Assembly (NCBI GenBank): GCA_021737445.1
Contig: JAIPDY010000157.1
Coordinates: 1 to 7,617, forward strand
Source of the DNA: Desulfotignum sp.
Lineage (GTDB): Bacteria; Desulfobacterota; Desulfobacteria; Desulfobacterales; Desulfobacteraceae
Direction: 5' to 3'
DNA length: 7,617 nt
The position numbers and the translations under genes are program-made. The notes below the pieces were generated by a model, which was not told where the DNA came from, did not search any database, and saw only the letters and a list, made by a program, of their open reading frames with translations. This document shows, piece by piece, positions 1 through 6,280 of this stretch (within the stretch, counting starts at the first letter, position 1; each line of letters begins with the position of its first letter).

Positions 1-1014
1 CTTGATCATGACACCGAAATGGCCGTAAAAGGTGTGGAGCCGGCCGATGGTGTCCGGGCAGTCGGTGACCAGTTTAAAAGTATCCAGCTGTTTTTCCACC
101 CGGGGAACGGGCAGAAACGGAATCAGCGCCTCTGTCACGGCCACCGGTCCGGATCCCGGCCCGCCGCCGCCGTGGGGGGTGGAAAAGGTCTTGTGGAGAT
201 TGAGATGCAGCACATCAATGCCCACATCGCCTGGTTTCACAACCCCCATGATGGCATTCATGTTGGCCCCGTCCCCGTAAACCAGGCCGCCTTTGGCATG
301 AACAATGTCACAGATCTCTTTGATATGTTCTTCAAAAAGCCCTAAGGTGTTGGGGTTGGTGATCATGATGCCGGCGGTTTCCTCATCCATGAGCGCTGCC
401 ACAGCGTCCGGCTCCAGGATACCTTTTGGTCCGGATTTGAGGTTGACGCTTTTGTATCCGCACAGGGTGGCAGAGGCAGGATTGGTGCCGTGGGCTGTAT
501 CAGGAATGATAATCTTGGAGCGCTGCCTGCCTTGTTTGGCGTGGTAGGCATGGATGATGAGCATGCCGGTCAGTTCTCCGTGTGCCCCGGCAGCCGGCTG
601 CAGGGTCACCCCCGCAAACCCGGTGATTTCCGCCAGATATTGTTCCAGCTCATACATGAGCCGCAAGGCCCCCTGGGAAAATGCTTCGCCTGCCAGAGGG
701 TGGGCCCCGGCAAATCCCTGGCGGGCTGCCTGGACCTCATTGGTTTTGGGGTTATATTTCATGGTGCAGGATCCTAAGGGATACATGCCCGAATCCACAC
801 CAAAGTTCCATTGGGACAATCGGGTATAGTGGCGGACCACATCCAGTTCAGACAACTGGGGCAGATCCGGGGCTTCCCCGGTCAGGGCCGGATCAAGCGG
901 CGCCCTGTCCACATCTGCTCTGGGCAGAGATATGGCACACCGGCCGTCTCTGCTCTTGTCCCATACATTGGGTTCATTAAAAATCAGTCCGCTGGTTCCT
1001 GGCTGTCTGGTCAT
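1..1014 (-). CDS. gcvPB: Glycine dehydrogenase (decarboxylating) subunit 2, GcvPB, 3' part missing
   Basis: GcvPB is the PLP-binding half of the split P-protein. With GcvPA it decarboxylates glycine and loads the aminomethyl group onto lipoyl-GcvH in the cytoplasm. Translating the minus strand from the ATG at 1014-1012 gives an uninterrupted frame of 338 codons to the window edge. The usual family length is about 480-490, so roughly 140-150 C-terminal residues lie outside. Visible landmarks are MYPLGSCTMKYNPK (about residues 77-90), HPLAGEAFSQGA (105-116), PDTAHGTNPASA (171-182), YGDGANMNAIMG (246-257) and LHLNLHKTFSTPHGGGGPGS (269-288). In the last motif Lys275 is the expected Schiff-base lysine for PLP. 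The start codon shares one base with the gcvPA stop (TAATG), and AAAGGAGGT lies 6 nt upstream inside the last gcvPA codons. This points to translational coupling and a heterodimeric product. Identity is clear. Confidence 0.97.
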   Translation of the reverse strand, partial: MTRQPGTSGLIFNEPNVWDKSRDGRCAISLPRADVDRAPLDPALTGEAPDLPQLSELDVVRHYTRLSQWNFGVDSGMYPLGSCTMKYNPKTNEVQAARQGFAGAHPLAGEAFSQGALRLMYELEQYLAEITGFAGVTLQPAAGAHGELTGMLIIHAYHAKQGRQRSKIIIPDTAHGTNPASATLCGYKSVNLKSGPKGILEPDAVAALMDEETAGIMITNPNTLGLFEEHIKEICDIVHAKGGLVYGDGANMNAIMGVVKPGDVGIDVLHLNLHKTFSTPHGGGGPGSGPVAVTEALIPFLPVPRVEKQLDTFKLVTDCPDTIGRLHTFYGHFGVMIK

Positions 1015-2348
1015 TATGCCACCTCCTTTGCCAGCTGGTCCATCTGCTGTCTGGATACTTTTTCCGTGGCGCAGAACAGATAATGGTCTGTGAGTTGGGG
1101 ATACAAAGGTTCCAGATCCAGTCCGGCAAACACGCAGTGCCGGTCGATCAGCTCGGCTCTTTTTTGTTTGAAGTTTTTCGGGGCTTTCATGACAAATTCA
1201 TTAAAGAAGGGCTGATCAAAGACCGGTTCAAATCCGGCAGCGGTAAGGGCGGATTTCAGATACACGGCTTTGTCATGGTTGAGCTGGGCGATTTCCCGGA
1301 TTCCGATTTTGCCGATGGTGGACAGGTACATGGCTGCGGTCATGGCGTTGAGGCCATTGTTGGAGCAGATGTTGGAAGAGGCTTTTTCTCTTCTGATATG
1401 CTGTTCTCTTGTGGACAGGGTCAGTACATACCCATCCTCCCCGTTGGTGTCTTTTGTCCGTCCAACGAGACGCCCGGGCAGGTCCCGCATAAGTTTTGAA
1501 GTGCCGGCCAGAAGACCTAAGCCCGGTCCTCCGAATGTTTTGGCGATCCCCAGGCTCTGGCCTTCACCAGCCACAAGATCAGCCCCGAAAGATCCCGGGT
1601 TTTTCAAAAGTCCCCAGGCCAGTGCTTCGGTAAAAGAGGTGATGAACAGCATTTTTTTTGATTCCGCCACCTTTTTACAGGCGGCCAGGTCTTCAATGTG
1701 GCCGAAAAAGTTGGGGGACTGCACAGCCAGTCCGGCAATGCCGTCCATGGCTTCCAGAGCGCTGATATCTGTGAGCCCCTCTTTTGTGTGGCCGATGGTT
1801 ACCATTTCGTATCCCGTGGGTTTGAGATAGGTGTCGATGATCTGCCTGTGGCTGGGGTGCACCAGGTCTGACACGGCGATTTTATCGGCTTTTTTGTTTT
1901 TGCGCAGGGCAATGAGGGCGCATTCCGCCAGGGCAGTGCCGCAGTCATAGTGGGAGGCTGTGGCAATGTCCATGCCCAGAAGGTCGGTCACCATGGTCTG
2001 GAACTCATAAATGCCCTGCAGGGTTCCCTGGCTTACCTCGGGCTGATACGGGGTATAGGCGGTGGCAAATTCCGACCGTGAGACCAGATAGGGAATGATG
2101 GCAGGGATATGGTGGTCATAGCTGCCTGCACCGATGAAACAGGTATAGCCTTTGCAGGCAATATTGTCTGAGGCCAGTTTTTCCATGTGGTCGTTGAGGT
2201 CCCACTCGCTCAGCGGATCAGGCAGGTTCAGGCCGGTTTTTGTTTTCACGGCATCGGGTATGGTGTCAAACAGGTCATCCAGAGAGGTGCGGCCGATGAC
2301 AGCCAGCATCTCTTTGATATCTTCCTGTGTATGTGGCAGATAACGCAT
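1014..2348 (-). CDS. gcvPA: Glycine dehydrogenase (decarboxylating) subunit 1, GcvPA
   Basis: GcvPA is the N-terminal-type half of the split P-protein. It pairs with GcvPB to form the glycine decarboxylase, and the PLP lysine itself is on GcvPB. The product has 444 residues, normal for the family (about 440-450). Recognisable motifs in order are FIGAGSYDHHIPAIIP (71-86), YTPYQPEVSQGTLQG (98-112), a YDCGTALAE segment (134-142), QSPNFFGHIED (210-220), GEGQSLGI (261-268), TFGGPGLG (271-278), PGRLVGRTKDTNG (291-303) and REQHIRREKASSNIC (314-328). The ATG at 2348 is preceded by AAAGGAT, which overlaps the last codons of gcvH, only 4 nt away. The YDCGT segment differs from the YDGAT that I recall in many bacterial subunits, but it resembles the D-x-G-T pattern of single-chain P-proteins. 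I see no truncation or frameshift. Confidence 0.97.
   Translation of the reverse strand: MRYLPHTQEDIKEMLAVIGRTSLDDLFDTIPDAVKTKTGLNLPDPLSEWDLNDHMEKLASDNIACKGYTCFIGAGSYDHHIPAIIPYLVSRSEFATAYTPYQPEVSQGTLQGIYEFQTMVTDLLGMDIATASHYDCGTALAECALIALRKNKKADKIAVSDLVHPSHRQIIDTYLKPTGYEMVTIGHTKEGLTDISALEAMDGIAGLAVQSPNFFGHIEDLAACKKVAESKKMLFITSFTEALAWGLLKNPGSFGADLVAGEGQSLGIAKTFGGPGLGLLAGTSKLMRDLPGRLVGRTKDTNGEDGYVLTLSTREQHIRREKASSNICSNNGLNAMTAAMYLSTIGKIGIREIAQLNHDKAVYLKSALTAAGFEPVFDQPFFNEFVMKAPKNFKQKRAELIDRHCVFAGLDLEPLYPQLTDHYLFCATEKVSRQQMDQLAKEVA
1021..1029 (-). promoter_or_regulatory. Ribosome binding site of gcvPB, inside gcvPA
   Basis: On the minus strand AAAGGAGGT ends 6 nt before the gcvPB ATG. It is built into the codons for the last residues of GcvPA (Lys-Glu-Val-Ala). 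This strong Shine-Dalgarno match fixes the gcvPB start and, with the TAATG overlap, suggests coupled, roughly equimolar synthesis of the two P-protein subunits. Confidence 0.85.
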
Positions 2349-2352
2349 GGTC

Positions 2353-2751
2353 TTATCCTTTCAACATCTCAAGGTAAGCTGCTTTGTCCATCAGTGCATC
2401 CATCTGTGCACTGTCGGAGGGTTTTACTTTAATGATCCAGCCGCCCTGATAACAGTCTTCATTCACCAGTTCCGGGGCATCTTCCAGGTTTTCATTGATT
2501 GCCACAACTTCGCCGGATACCGGCATGTACAACTCAGATACAGCTTTGACAGACTCCACAGAGCCGAATTCATCTTCTGCGGAAAAAGAATCCCCCACCT
2601 CCGGCAGTTCCACAAACACGATTTCCCCCAGCTGGTCCTGGGCATAATCGTTGATGCCGATGGTGACGGTATCTCCTTCAGGTTTTGCCCATTCATGGTC
2701 TTTGGTGTATTTAACATCTTCAGGTAAATTCAGGTCATTGATCTCTTTCAT
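2353..2751 (-). CDS. gcvH: Glycine cleavage system H protein (lipoyl carrier)
   Basis: GcvH is the small lipoylated shuttle protein. Its lipoyl-lysine arm accepts the aminomethyl group from the P-protein, presents it to GcvT, and is then reoxidised by LpdA. The product has 132 residues, close to the usual 125-130. It has the H-protein signatures KYTKDHEWAK (14-23), GINDYAQDQLGEIVFVELP (32-50), the lipoylation segment GSVESVKAVSELYMP (63-77) and the GGW turn (102-104). Lys69, in ESVKA, is the expected attachment site. The gene lies 17 nt downstream of gcvT and 4 nt upstream of gcvPA on the same strand, consistent with one transcript. The ATG at 2751 is supported by an excellent ribosome binding site. 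No lipoate attachment or synthesis gene is visible in the window. Confidence 0.98.
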   Translation of the reverse strand: MKEINDLNLPEDVKYTKDHEWAKPEGDTVTIGINDYAQDQLGEIVFVELPEVGDSFSAEDEFGSVESVKAVSELYMPVSGEVVAINENLEDAPELVNEDCYQGGWIIKVKPSDSAQMDALMDKAAYLEMLKG

Positions 2752-2756
2752 AACAG

Positions 2757-2764
2757 CCTCCTTT
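2757..2764 (-). promoter_or_regulatory. Ribosome binding site of gcvH
   Basis: AAAGGAGG on the minus strand, 5 nt before the gcvH ATG, within the 17-nt gap between gcvT and gcvH. It is a near-perfect anti-Shine-Dalgarno match and fixes the gcvH start. Confidence 0.8.
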
Positions 2765-2768
2765 TGTT

Positions 2769-4019
2769 TTAAATAAAATGACTCAGTTTTTTTCTTGCGG
2801 TTCTGTCCGGCCGGATGTCCTTTACAATGGTCACCTTAATGGAGCGCTTGCCTTCTTTAAGGGTGAGCTGTGTGCCCGGTTCCAGCTGTTTTGAGACCAT
2901 GACAAAGCCGCAGGCAATGCCTTTGATTTTTATGTTGTCAGGCAGATCCGGGGTAGCGATGCTCACGATTTTGTTGTCATGCCAGGTGATACCCATGTCT
3001 GTGGCACAGGTGAGCACATGCCCGATCTTTTTCTGGTTGTGATCAAACACACCGGTGTCTTCACCGGCAGCCACTTTTCGCAGGCTGTCTCCTGCAAAAG
3101 GGAATACATACACATCGTTTTCTTCGGGCACCAGGGCATCTGCACCCAGAAACTCTTTGGTGAAACCGCCCTTGTCCGGCGTATAGGGCAAAGCAAAATC
3201 CCAGGGATGGTTCATGAATTTATAATGGCCGATATCCTGGTGGGACAGGGGCAGACAGGCCCCGGCCCGCAGAGAATCCCTGGCACCCAGACCGCAGGCA
3301 GTGATGCCGTAGTCCTTTCCAGCGGCAAGCACATCCTGCCACAGGTTCACAATGGCATGGGGGGCAAGGAAAATTTCAAACCCGAACTCTCCTGTATATC
3401 CGGATCTGGACAGCAGCACCCGGGTACCGTCATTGAGTCTGACAGCATCTGCCTTGGGATGGCCGACATCAAAATGGCCTTTAAAGGAAAAATAGGGCAT
3501 GTGGTCAAATACCTTTTCCTGCGACTGGATCAGTGTGGACAGGATCCGGGCCGCATTCACCCCCTGGATGTCCATTTTGGCGATTTTTCCGGACAGATCG
3601 GTTATGGCGGCATCTCTTTGTTTTCTGTGGGCCGCCAGGTGCGCGGCAATGGGGCCGCCCATACCGGCATTCACGCAGACCATAAACCCTTTGTCTGAAA
3701 ATTTATACACAATGGCATCATCTAAGCAGTGCCCTTTTTCATCCAGAAAAGCGCCGTATACACATCTGCCTTCAGCCAGGGGTGTCAGATCCCGGGTAAA
3801 GCAAAAATTGAGAAGAGAAAACGCATCCTTCCCATCCACAGTGATACAGGCCATGTGGCTGGTGTCAAAGATGCCTGCAGATTTCAGAACAGCCAGGTGT
3901 TCGTTTTTAACCCCGGTGTCATACCACAGGGGCATGTCGTATCCACCGAAATCAGCCATGTTGGCACCTGCGTTCAGGTGCCATTGGTGCAATGGTGTAG
4001 TTTTCAAGCTGGTATTCAT
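2769..4019 (-). CDS. gcvT: Aminomethyltransferase (glycine cleavage T protein), long divergent form
   Basis: GcvT transfers the one-carbon unit from aminomethyl-lipoyl-GcvH to tetrahydrofolate, giving methylene-tetrahydrofolate and ammonia. The product has 416 residues, about 50 more than the E. coli-type protein (about 364). Family landmarks are TPLHQWHLNAGANMADFGGY (8-27), the FDTSH segment (51-55), GHCLDDAIVY (96-105, with the Asp pair where the catalytic Asp is expected), SRSGYTGEFGFEIF (204-217), CGLGARDSLRAG (242-253) and a C-terminal barrel-like part including IACGFV (368-373). The region after GLGARD departs from the common LRLEAG pattern: it reads LRAGACLPLSHQDIG (249-263) and is followed by an extra stretch to about residue 300. 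The first reading of a small-subunit sarcosine oxidase or DMSP demethylase relative is less likely, given the gcvH and gcvPAB neighbours. A weak AAAAAGG precedes the ATG at 4019. Confidence 0.93.
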   Translation of the reverse strand: MNTSLKTTPLHQWHLNAGANMADFGGYDMPLWYDTGVKNEHLAVLKSAGIFDTSHMACITVDGKDAFSLLNFCFTRDLTPLAEGRCVYGAFLDEKGHCLDDAIVYKFSDKGFMVCVNAGMGGPIAAHLAAHRKQRDAAITDLSGKIAKMDIQGVNAARILSTLIQSQEKVFDHMPYFSFKGHFDVGHPKADAVRLNDGTRVLLSRSGYTGEFGFEIFLAPHAIVNLWQDVLAAGKDYGITACGLGARDSLRAGACLPLSHQDIGHYKFMNHPWDFALPYTPDKGGFTKEFLGADALVPEENDVYVFPFAGDSLRKVAAGEDTGVFDHNQKKIGHVLTCATDMGITWHDNKIVSIATPDLPDNIKIKGIACGFVMVSKQLEPGTQLTLKEGKRSIKVTIVKDIRPDRTARKKLSHFI

Positions 4020-4060
4020 GGCAGCAACCTTTTTAATAATGGTGTTAAATATTTATGTAT

Positions 4061-4108
4061 CCTAAATTTTTATATCCTAAAAAATATAGGGAACCTTTAA
4101 ATTATAGG
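4061..4108. repeat. Three AT-rich 15-nt CCT-type units between the Lrp-type gene and gcvT
   Basis: On the plus strand three similar units start at 4061, 4076 and 4094. They are CCTAAATTTTTATAT, CCTAAAAAATATAGG and CCTTTAAATTATAGG. The last two have CCT...AGG ends and are imperfect palindromes. Steps are 15 and 18 nt. The units cover the 3' end of the Lrp-type gene (stop codon TAG at 4079-4077) and the beginning of the 57-nt gap before gcvT. They could be operator half-sites for the Lrp-type protein controlling gcvT, since this family binds degenerate AT-rich palindromes in phased sets. They could equally be chance similarity in AT-rich DNA. They do not match the E. coli Lrp consensus in detail. 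I see no convincing terminator or internal promoter in the gap. Confidence 0.35.
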
Positions 4109-4520
4109 ATTTATACACAACAAATGTTTCCACCGACCGCACCCCTTCAATTTTGGCGATCTCTTCTGTGTAGAATTCCAGGAGACCGAACCCTTTTTTA
4201 AACAGTACCAGGATTATCAGGTCAAACCGTCCCGTGACCACGCTTGCTGAAATAACCCCTTTGAGCCGGCTTATTTCAGCGCCTTTTTCCACCAGGTTCA
4301 TCTCAGACAGTTTGATGCCGATGATCACCACCCGGTGGCCGGGGAGGGTGGCAGGGTCCACAAGGCCGCAGATTTCCAGTACCCCTTCTTCCTGGAGTTT
4401 GTTGACCCTGGACCGGACGGTATTTTCTGTGATCTGCAGCTTATCCGCGATTTTTTTGAAGGATTTTTTCCCATCTTTGAGTTCTCTGATGATATCAATA
4501 TTGGTTTTGTCGATTTTCAT
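4077..4520 (-). CDS. Lrp/AsnC-family transcriptional regulator
   Basis: A 147-residue protein with the full Lrp/AsnC layout. An N-terminal winged helix-turn-helix covers about residues 4-52, with the likely recognition helix in ITENTVRSRVNKLQEEGVL (30-48). It is followed by a hinge and a C-terminal RAM-type ligand-binding and oligomerisation domain (about 63-143), which includes GVISASVVTGRFDLIILVLF (88-107) and the GVRSVETFVVYKS segment (126-138). Family members form dimers to octamers and usually sense amino acids. It is transcribed toward gcvT with a 57-nt gap and is divergent from lpdA. It is therefore well placed to regulate itself, the gcv genes and lpdA, possibly in response to glycine; that is inference from position. 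The ATG at 4520 has AGAGG 4 nt upstream. It is too divergent for me to assign a named ortholog such as lrp or asnC. Confidence 0.93.
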   Translation of the reverse strand: MKIDKTNIDIIRELKDGKKSFKKIADKLQITENTVRSRVNKLQEEGVLEICGLVDPATLPGHRVVIIGIKLSEMNLVEKGAEISRLKGVISASVVTGRFDLIILVLFKKGFGLLEFYTEEIAKIEGVRSVETFVVYKSYNLKVPYIF

Positions 4521-4579
4521 TCTGCCTCTTTTTGTGCTGAAGAAATGATGAAAACATAAAGTTTTTTAAATTATCTTGA

Positions 4580-4608
4580 TATTTAGACCAGTATAATGAT
4601 AATGTCAA
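4580..4608 (-). promoter_or_regulatory. Candidate sigma-70 promoter for the regulator-gcv operon
   Basis: On the minus strand a perfect TTGACA (4608-4603) is followed after 17 nt by TAAATA (4585-4580), a partial -10 match. Transcription would begin near 4573, leaving a leader of about 53 nt before the ATG at 4520. It is the only perfect -35 box I saw in the divergent gap. The -10 is mediocre, as expected for a regulated promoter. Confidence 0.5.
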
Positions 4609-4646
4609 TTAAATTTTAAAAAATTTGTGGAAATAGAAATTTAATT
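4607..4646. repeat. Inverted repeat centred in the divergent regulatory region
   Basis: A perfect 10-nt inverted repeat: AATTAAATTT at 4607-4616 and its reverse complement AAATTTAATT at 4637-4646, with 20 nt between the arms. Extended outward it remains 12/14 identical, running into the two candidate -35 boxes. A direct repeat TTTAAAAAAT also occurs at 4615-4624 and 4645-4654, exactly 30 nt apart (about three helical turns). Its position between divergent promoters next to an Lrp-family gene suggests an operator. The extreme AT content makes chance repeats more likely, so function is inferred. Confidence 0.45.
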
Positions 4647-4674
4647 TAAAAAATCAATGAAATACCTTTATAAT
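4645..4674 (+). promoter_or_regulatory. Candidate sigma-70 promoter for lpdA
   Basis: A perfect TATAAT at 4669-4674 is preceded at 18 nt by TTTAAA (4645-4650), which matches TTGACA at 4 of 6 positions. Transcription would begin near 4681, about 53 nt before the lpdA ATG. Another TATAAT at 4592-4597 lacks a good -35 at proper spacing and lies within the opposing candidate promoter. Confidence 0.45.
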
Positions 4675-4720
4675 CTGAAATAACATAAAAAAAATTACAC
4701 AAAAAAAATTCCATCACTTC

Positions 4721-4727
4721 AAAGGAG
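4721..4727 (+). promoter_or_regulatory. Ribosome binding site of lpdA
   Basis: AAAGGAG ends 6 nt upstream of the ATG at 4734. It is a strong Shine-Dalgarno match that settles the lpdA start, and the FAD-binding motif begins only a few residues later, as expected. Confidence 0.85.
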
Positions 4728-4733
4728 TATACC

Positions 4734-6167
4734 ATGGGCAAAAAAATCGTTGTTGTGGGCGGTGGACCGGGCGGTTATGTGGCAGCATTGCGTGCCGCAT
4801 CACTGGGAGCGGATGTCACGCTTATTGAAAAGGAAAATTTGGGGGGTACCTGTCTGAACTGGGGGTGTATCCCTTCCAAAATCATGAAAAATACAGCTGA
4901 AATTCTGCACAAATGCCGCAAGGCAAAAGATTTCGGCATTCATCTGGACGGGGCGGTGCTCCCGGACATGGCCGGGCTTATGGCCAGAAAAGAAAAGATT
5001 CTTGATTCCCAGCGCACGGGTATTGCCGGGCTGCTCCAGGGCAGAAAAGTGACTGTAAAAAAAGGGTGCGGCCGCATCACGGGCAGGGGAGCAATCCAGG
5101 TCACAGCCGCAGACGGCACCACCACCTCCCTGAACTGGGACAAACTCATCATTGCCACAGGCACCACACCAATGAACGTGCCGGATTTTGCCTTTGACGG
5201 CAAAAAAATTCTGTCTTCCAATGATATCCTGGTACTGGACCATGTTCCTGAAACGCTGACCATTGTGGGGGGCGGGGTGATCGGGTGTGAATTCGCCTGT
5301 ATTTTTGCCGCCCTGGGCACAAAGGTGACCGTGGTGGAGGCCATGTCCCGGCTGCTGCCTCTCCCTTCGGTGGATACATCCATATCCAGGCTGCTGCTGC
5401 GGGAGATGAAAAAACAAAAAATTACGGTGTTCTGCGACACGGTTGTCACAGCTTGTGACACATCAGCCAAAGGGTGCAGCATATCTTTGTCCAAAAGCCC
5501 GTTCACTGACAATGTTCAGGCAAAAGATCCCAAAAAAGATACCCTGTATTCAGATCTTATGGCGGTGTGCATCGGCAGGACCCCGCTGTCATCTGATCTG
5601 GGCCTGGAGACCATCGGCCTGGAAACACGGGGCCCTGGATGGATATCTGTCAATGACCGCATGGAAACCGGGGTGGAAAACGTCTATGCCATCGGAGATA
5701 TCCTGGGACCTTCCCGGGTGATGCTGGCCCATGTGGCCTCCCACGAAGGGCTGGTGGCGACAGGCAATGCCATGGGACAAAATGCTCTCATGTCCTACAA
5801 TGCCGTGCCAGGCGCCATTTTCACCATGCCGGAAATCGGCACTGTGGGGGTAAGTGAAGATGAGGCCCTGAAAAGCGGTCGTGCCATTGACACGGCTTCC
5901 GTCAACTTCCGGGTGCTTGGCAAGGCCCATGCCATTGATGAAATCGCAGGAGAAGCCAAAATGGTTGTGGAAAAAAAATCCGGCCGGATTCTGGGGGTGC
6001 ATCTCATCGGCGCCCATGCCACCGACCTGATTGCCGAAGCCACCCTGGCTGTTGAAAAAGGGTTGACTGCACAGGATATGGCCCATACCATCCATGCCCA
6101 TCCCACCATGGCGGAAATCATGGGGGAGGTGGCTGCCAAGGTGACGGGCATGCCGGTGCACGGATAA
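4734..6167 (+). CDS. lpdA: Dihydrolipoamide dehydrogenase (E3 / glycine cleavage L protein)
   Basis: This flavoprotein reoxidises dihydrolipoyl groups with NAD+. Next to gcvTHPAPB it most likely serves as the L-protein of glycine cleavage, though it could also supply E3 to other lipoyl complexes. The 477 residues fit the family (about 460-480). Motifs in order are the FAD-binding GGGPGGYVAALRA (9-21), the redox-active disulfide GGTCLNWGCIPSK (37-49, Cys40 and Cys45), ATGTTP (141-146), the NAD-binding VGGGVIGCEFA (178-188), a second FAD contact YAIGDILG (318-325), and the C-terminal HAHPTMAE (454-461), where His456 and Glu461 are the expected catalytic pair of the partner subunit. The disulfide spacing C-x4-C is that of true lipoamide dehydrogenases. 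It is the only plus-strand gene here, divergent from the regulator and convergent with livF. No pyruvate or 2-oxoglutarate dehydrogenase genes are adjacent, which favours the glycine cleavage role. Confidence 0.96.
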   Translation: MGKKIVVVGGGPGGYVAALRAASLGADVTLIEKENLGGTCLNWGCIPSKIMKNTAEILHKCRKAKDFGIHLDGAVLPDMAGLMARKEKILDSQRTGIAGLLQGRKVTVKKGCGRITGRGAIQVTAADGTTTSLNWDKLIIATGTTPMNVPDFAFDGKKILSSNDILVLDHVPETLTIVGGGVIGCEFACIFAALGTKVTVVEAMSRLLPLPSVDTSISRLLLREMKKQKITVFCDTVVTACDTSAKGCSISLSKSPFTDNVQAKDPKKDTLYSDLMAVCIGRTPLSSDLGLETIGLETRGPGWISVNDRMETGVENVYAIGDILGPSRVMLAHVASHEGLVATGNAMGQNALMSYNAVPGAIFTMPEIGTVGVSEDEALKSGRAIDTASVNFRVLGKAHAIDEIAGEAKMVVEKKSGRILGVHLIGAHATDLIAEATLAVEKGLTAQDMAHTIHAHPTMAEIMGEVAAKVTGMPVHG

Positions 6168-6256
6168 CCCGCCTTTGGTGCCTAAATCCCCAGCTTCTGT
6201 CAATAAAACCAGGAAAATGAGGAGGGGTCGCTGGGTTGCGGGTTTCCCGATTTAGG
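6166..6256. repeat. Nested inverted repeats in the lpdA/livF convergent gap
   Basis: The 113-nt gap between the two convergent stop codons contains several paired arms. They are AACCCGC (6166-6172) with GCGGGTT (6238-6244), CCTAAATC (6181-6188) with GATTTAGG (6249-6256), CCCAGC (6189-6194) with GCTGGG (6230-6235), and a compact hairpin CGGG-TTT-CCCG (6239-6249). The CCTAAATC and CCCAGC arms are contiguous on the left. On the right their partners are split by the small hairpin, giving a long stem with a side bulge. The AACCCGC pairing competes with this fold. The structure could end transcription from both sides, although there is no long T tract after it. It could also be a small extragenic palindromic repeat. 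Confidence 0.5.
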
Positions 6257-6280
6257 TTGCATATACAATCAAATGACGCG

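Noticed and set aside
1..1014. Possible absence or breakage of gcvPB, because only short other-frame reading frames begin in this stretch
   Set aside because: Translating the minus strand from 1014 gives an intact frame with all expected GcvPB motifs. It simply continues beyond the window edge.
2979..3698. A 239-codon open frame on the plus strand inside gcvT
   Set aside because: It is antisense to a clearly conserved gcvT frame, shows no recognisable domain, and has low-complexity, shadow-like composition. It is a by-product of the codon usage of gcvT.
4020..4076. A glycine riboswitch ahead of gcvT
   Set aside because: Glycine riboswitches are common before gcvT, but this gap is only 57 nt, very AT-rich and lacks GC-rich paired aptamer helices. 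The 213-nt gap before the regulator gene likewise shows no such conserved core.
4592..4597. TATAAT on the plus strand as the lpdA -10 box
   Set aside because: There is no acceptable -35 at 16-18 nt upstream. The TTGATA upstream is only 10 nt away, and the site falls inside the stronger opposing promoter candidate.
5589..6203. A 204-codon minus-strand open frame antisense to lpdA
   Set aside because: It lies opposite the NAD-binding and dimer domains of lpdA, is rich in His, Gly and Met as expected for an antisense reading, and has no ribosome binding site or family motif that I can see.
6195..6230. A small gene in the lpdA/livF gap, suggested by AGGAAAATGAGGAGGGG
   Set aside because: The purine-rich run resembles a ribosome binding site, but no conserved or well-placed short frame follows, and the region is occupied by inverted repeats.
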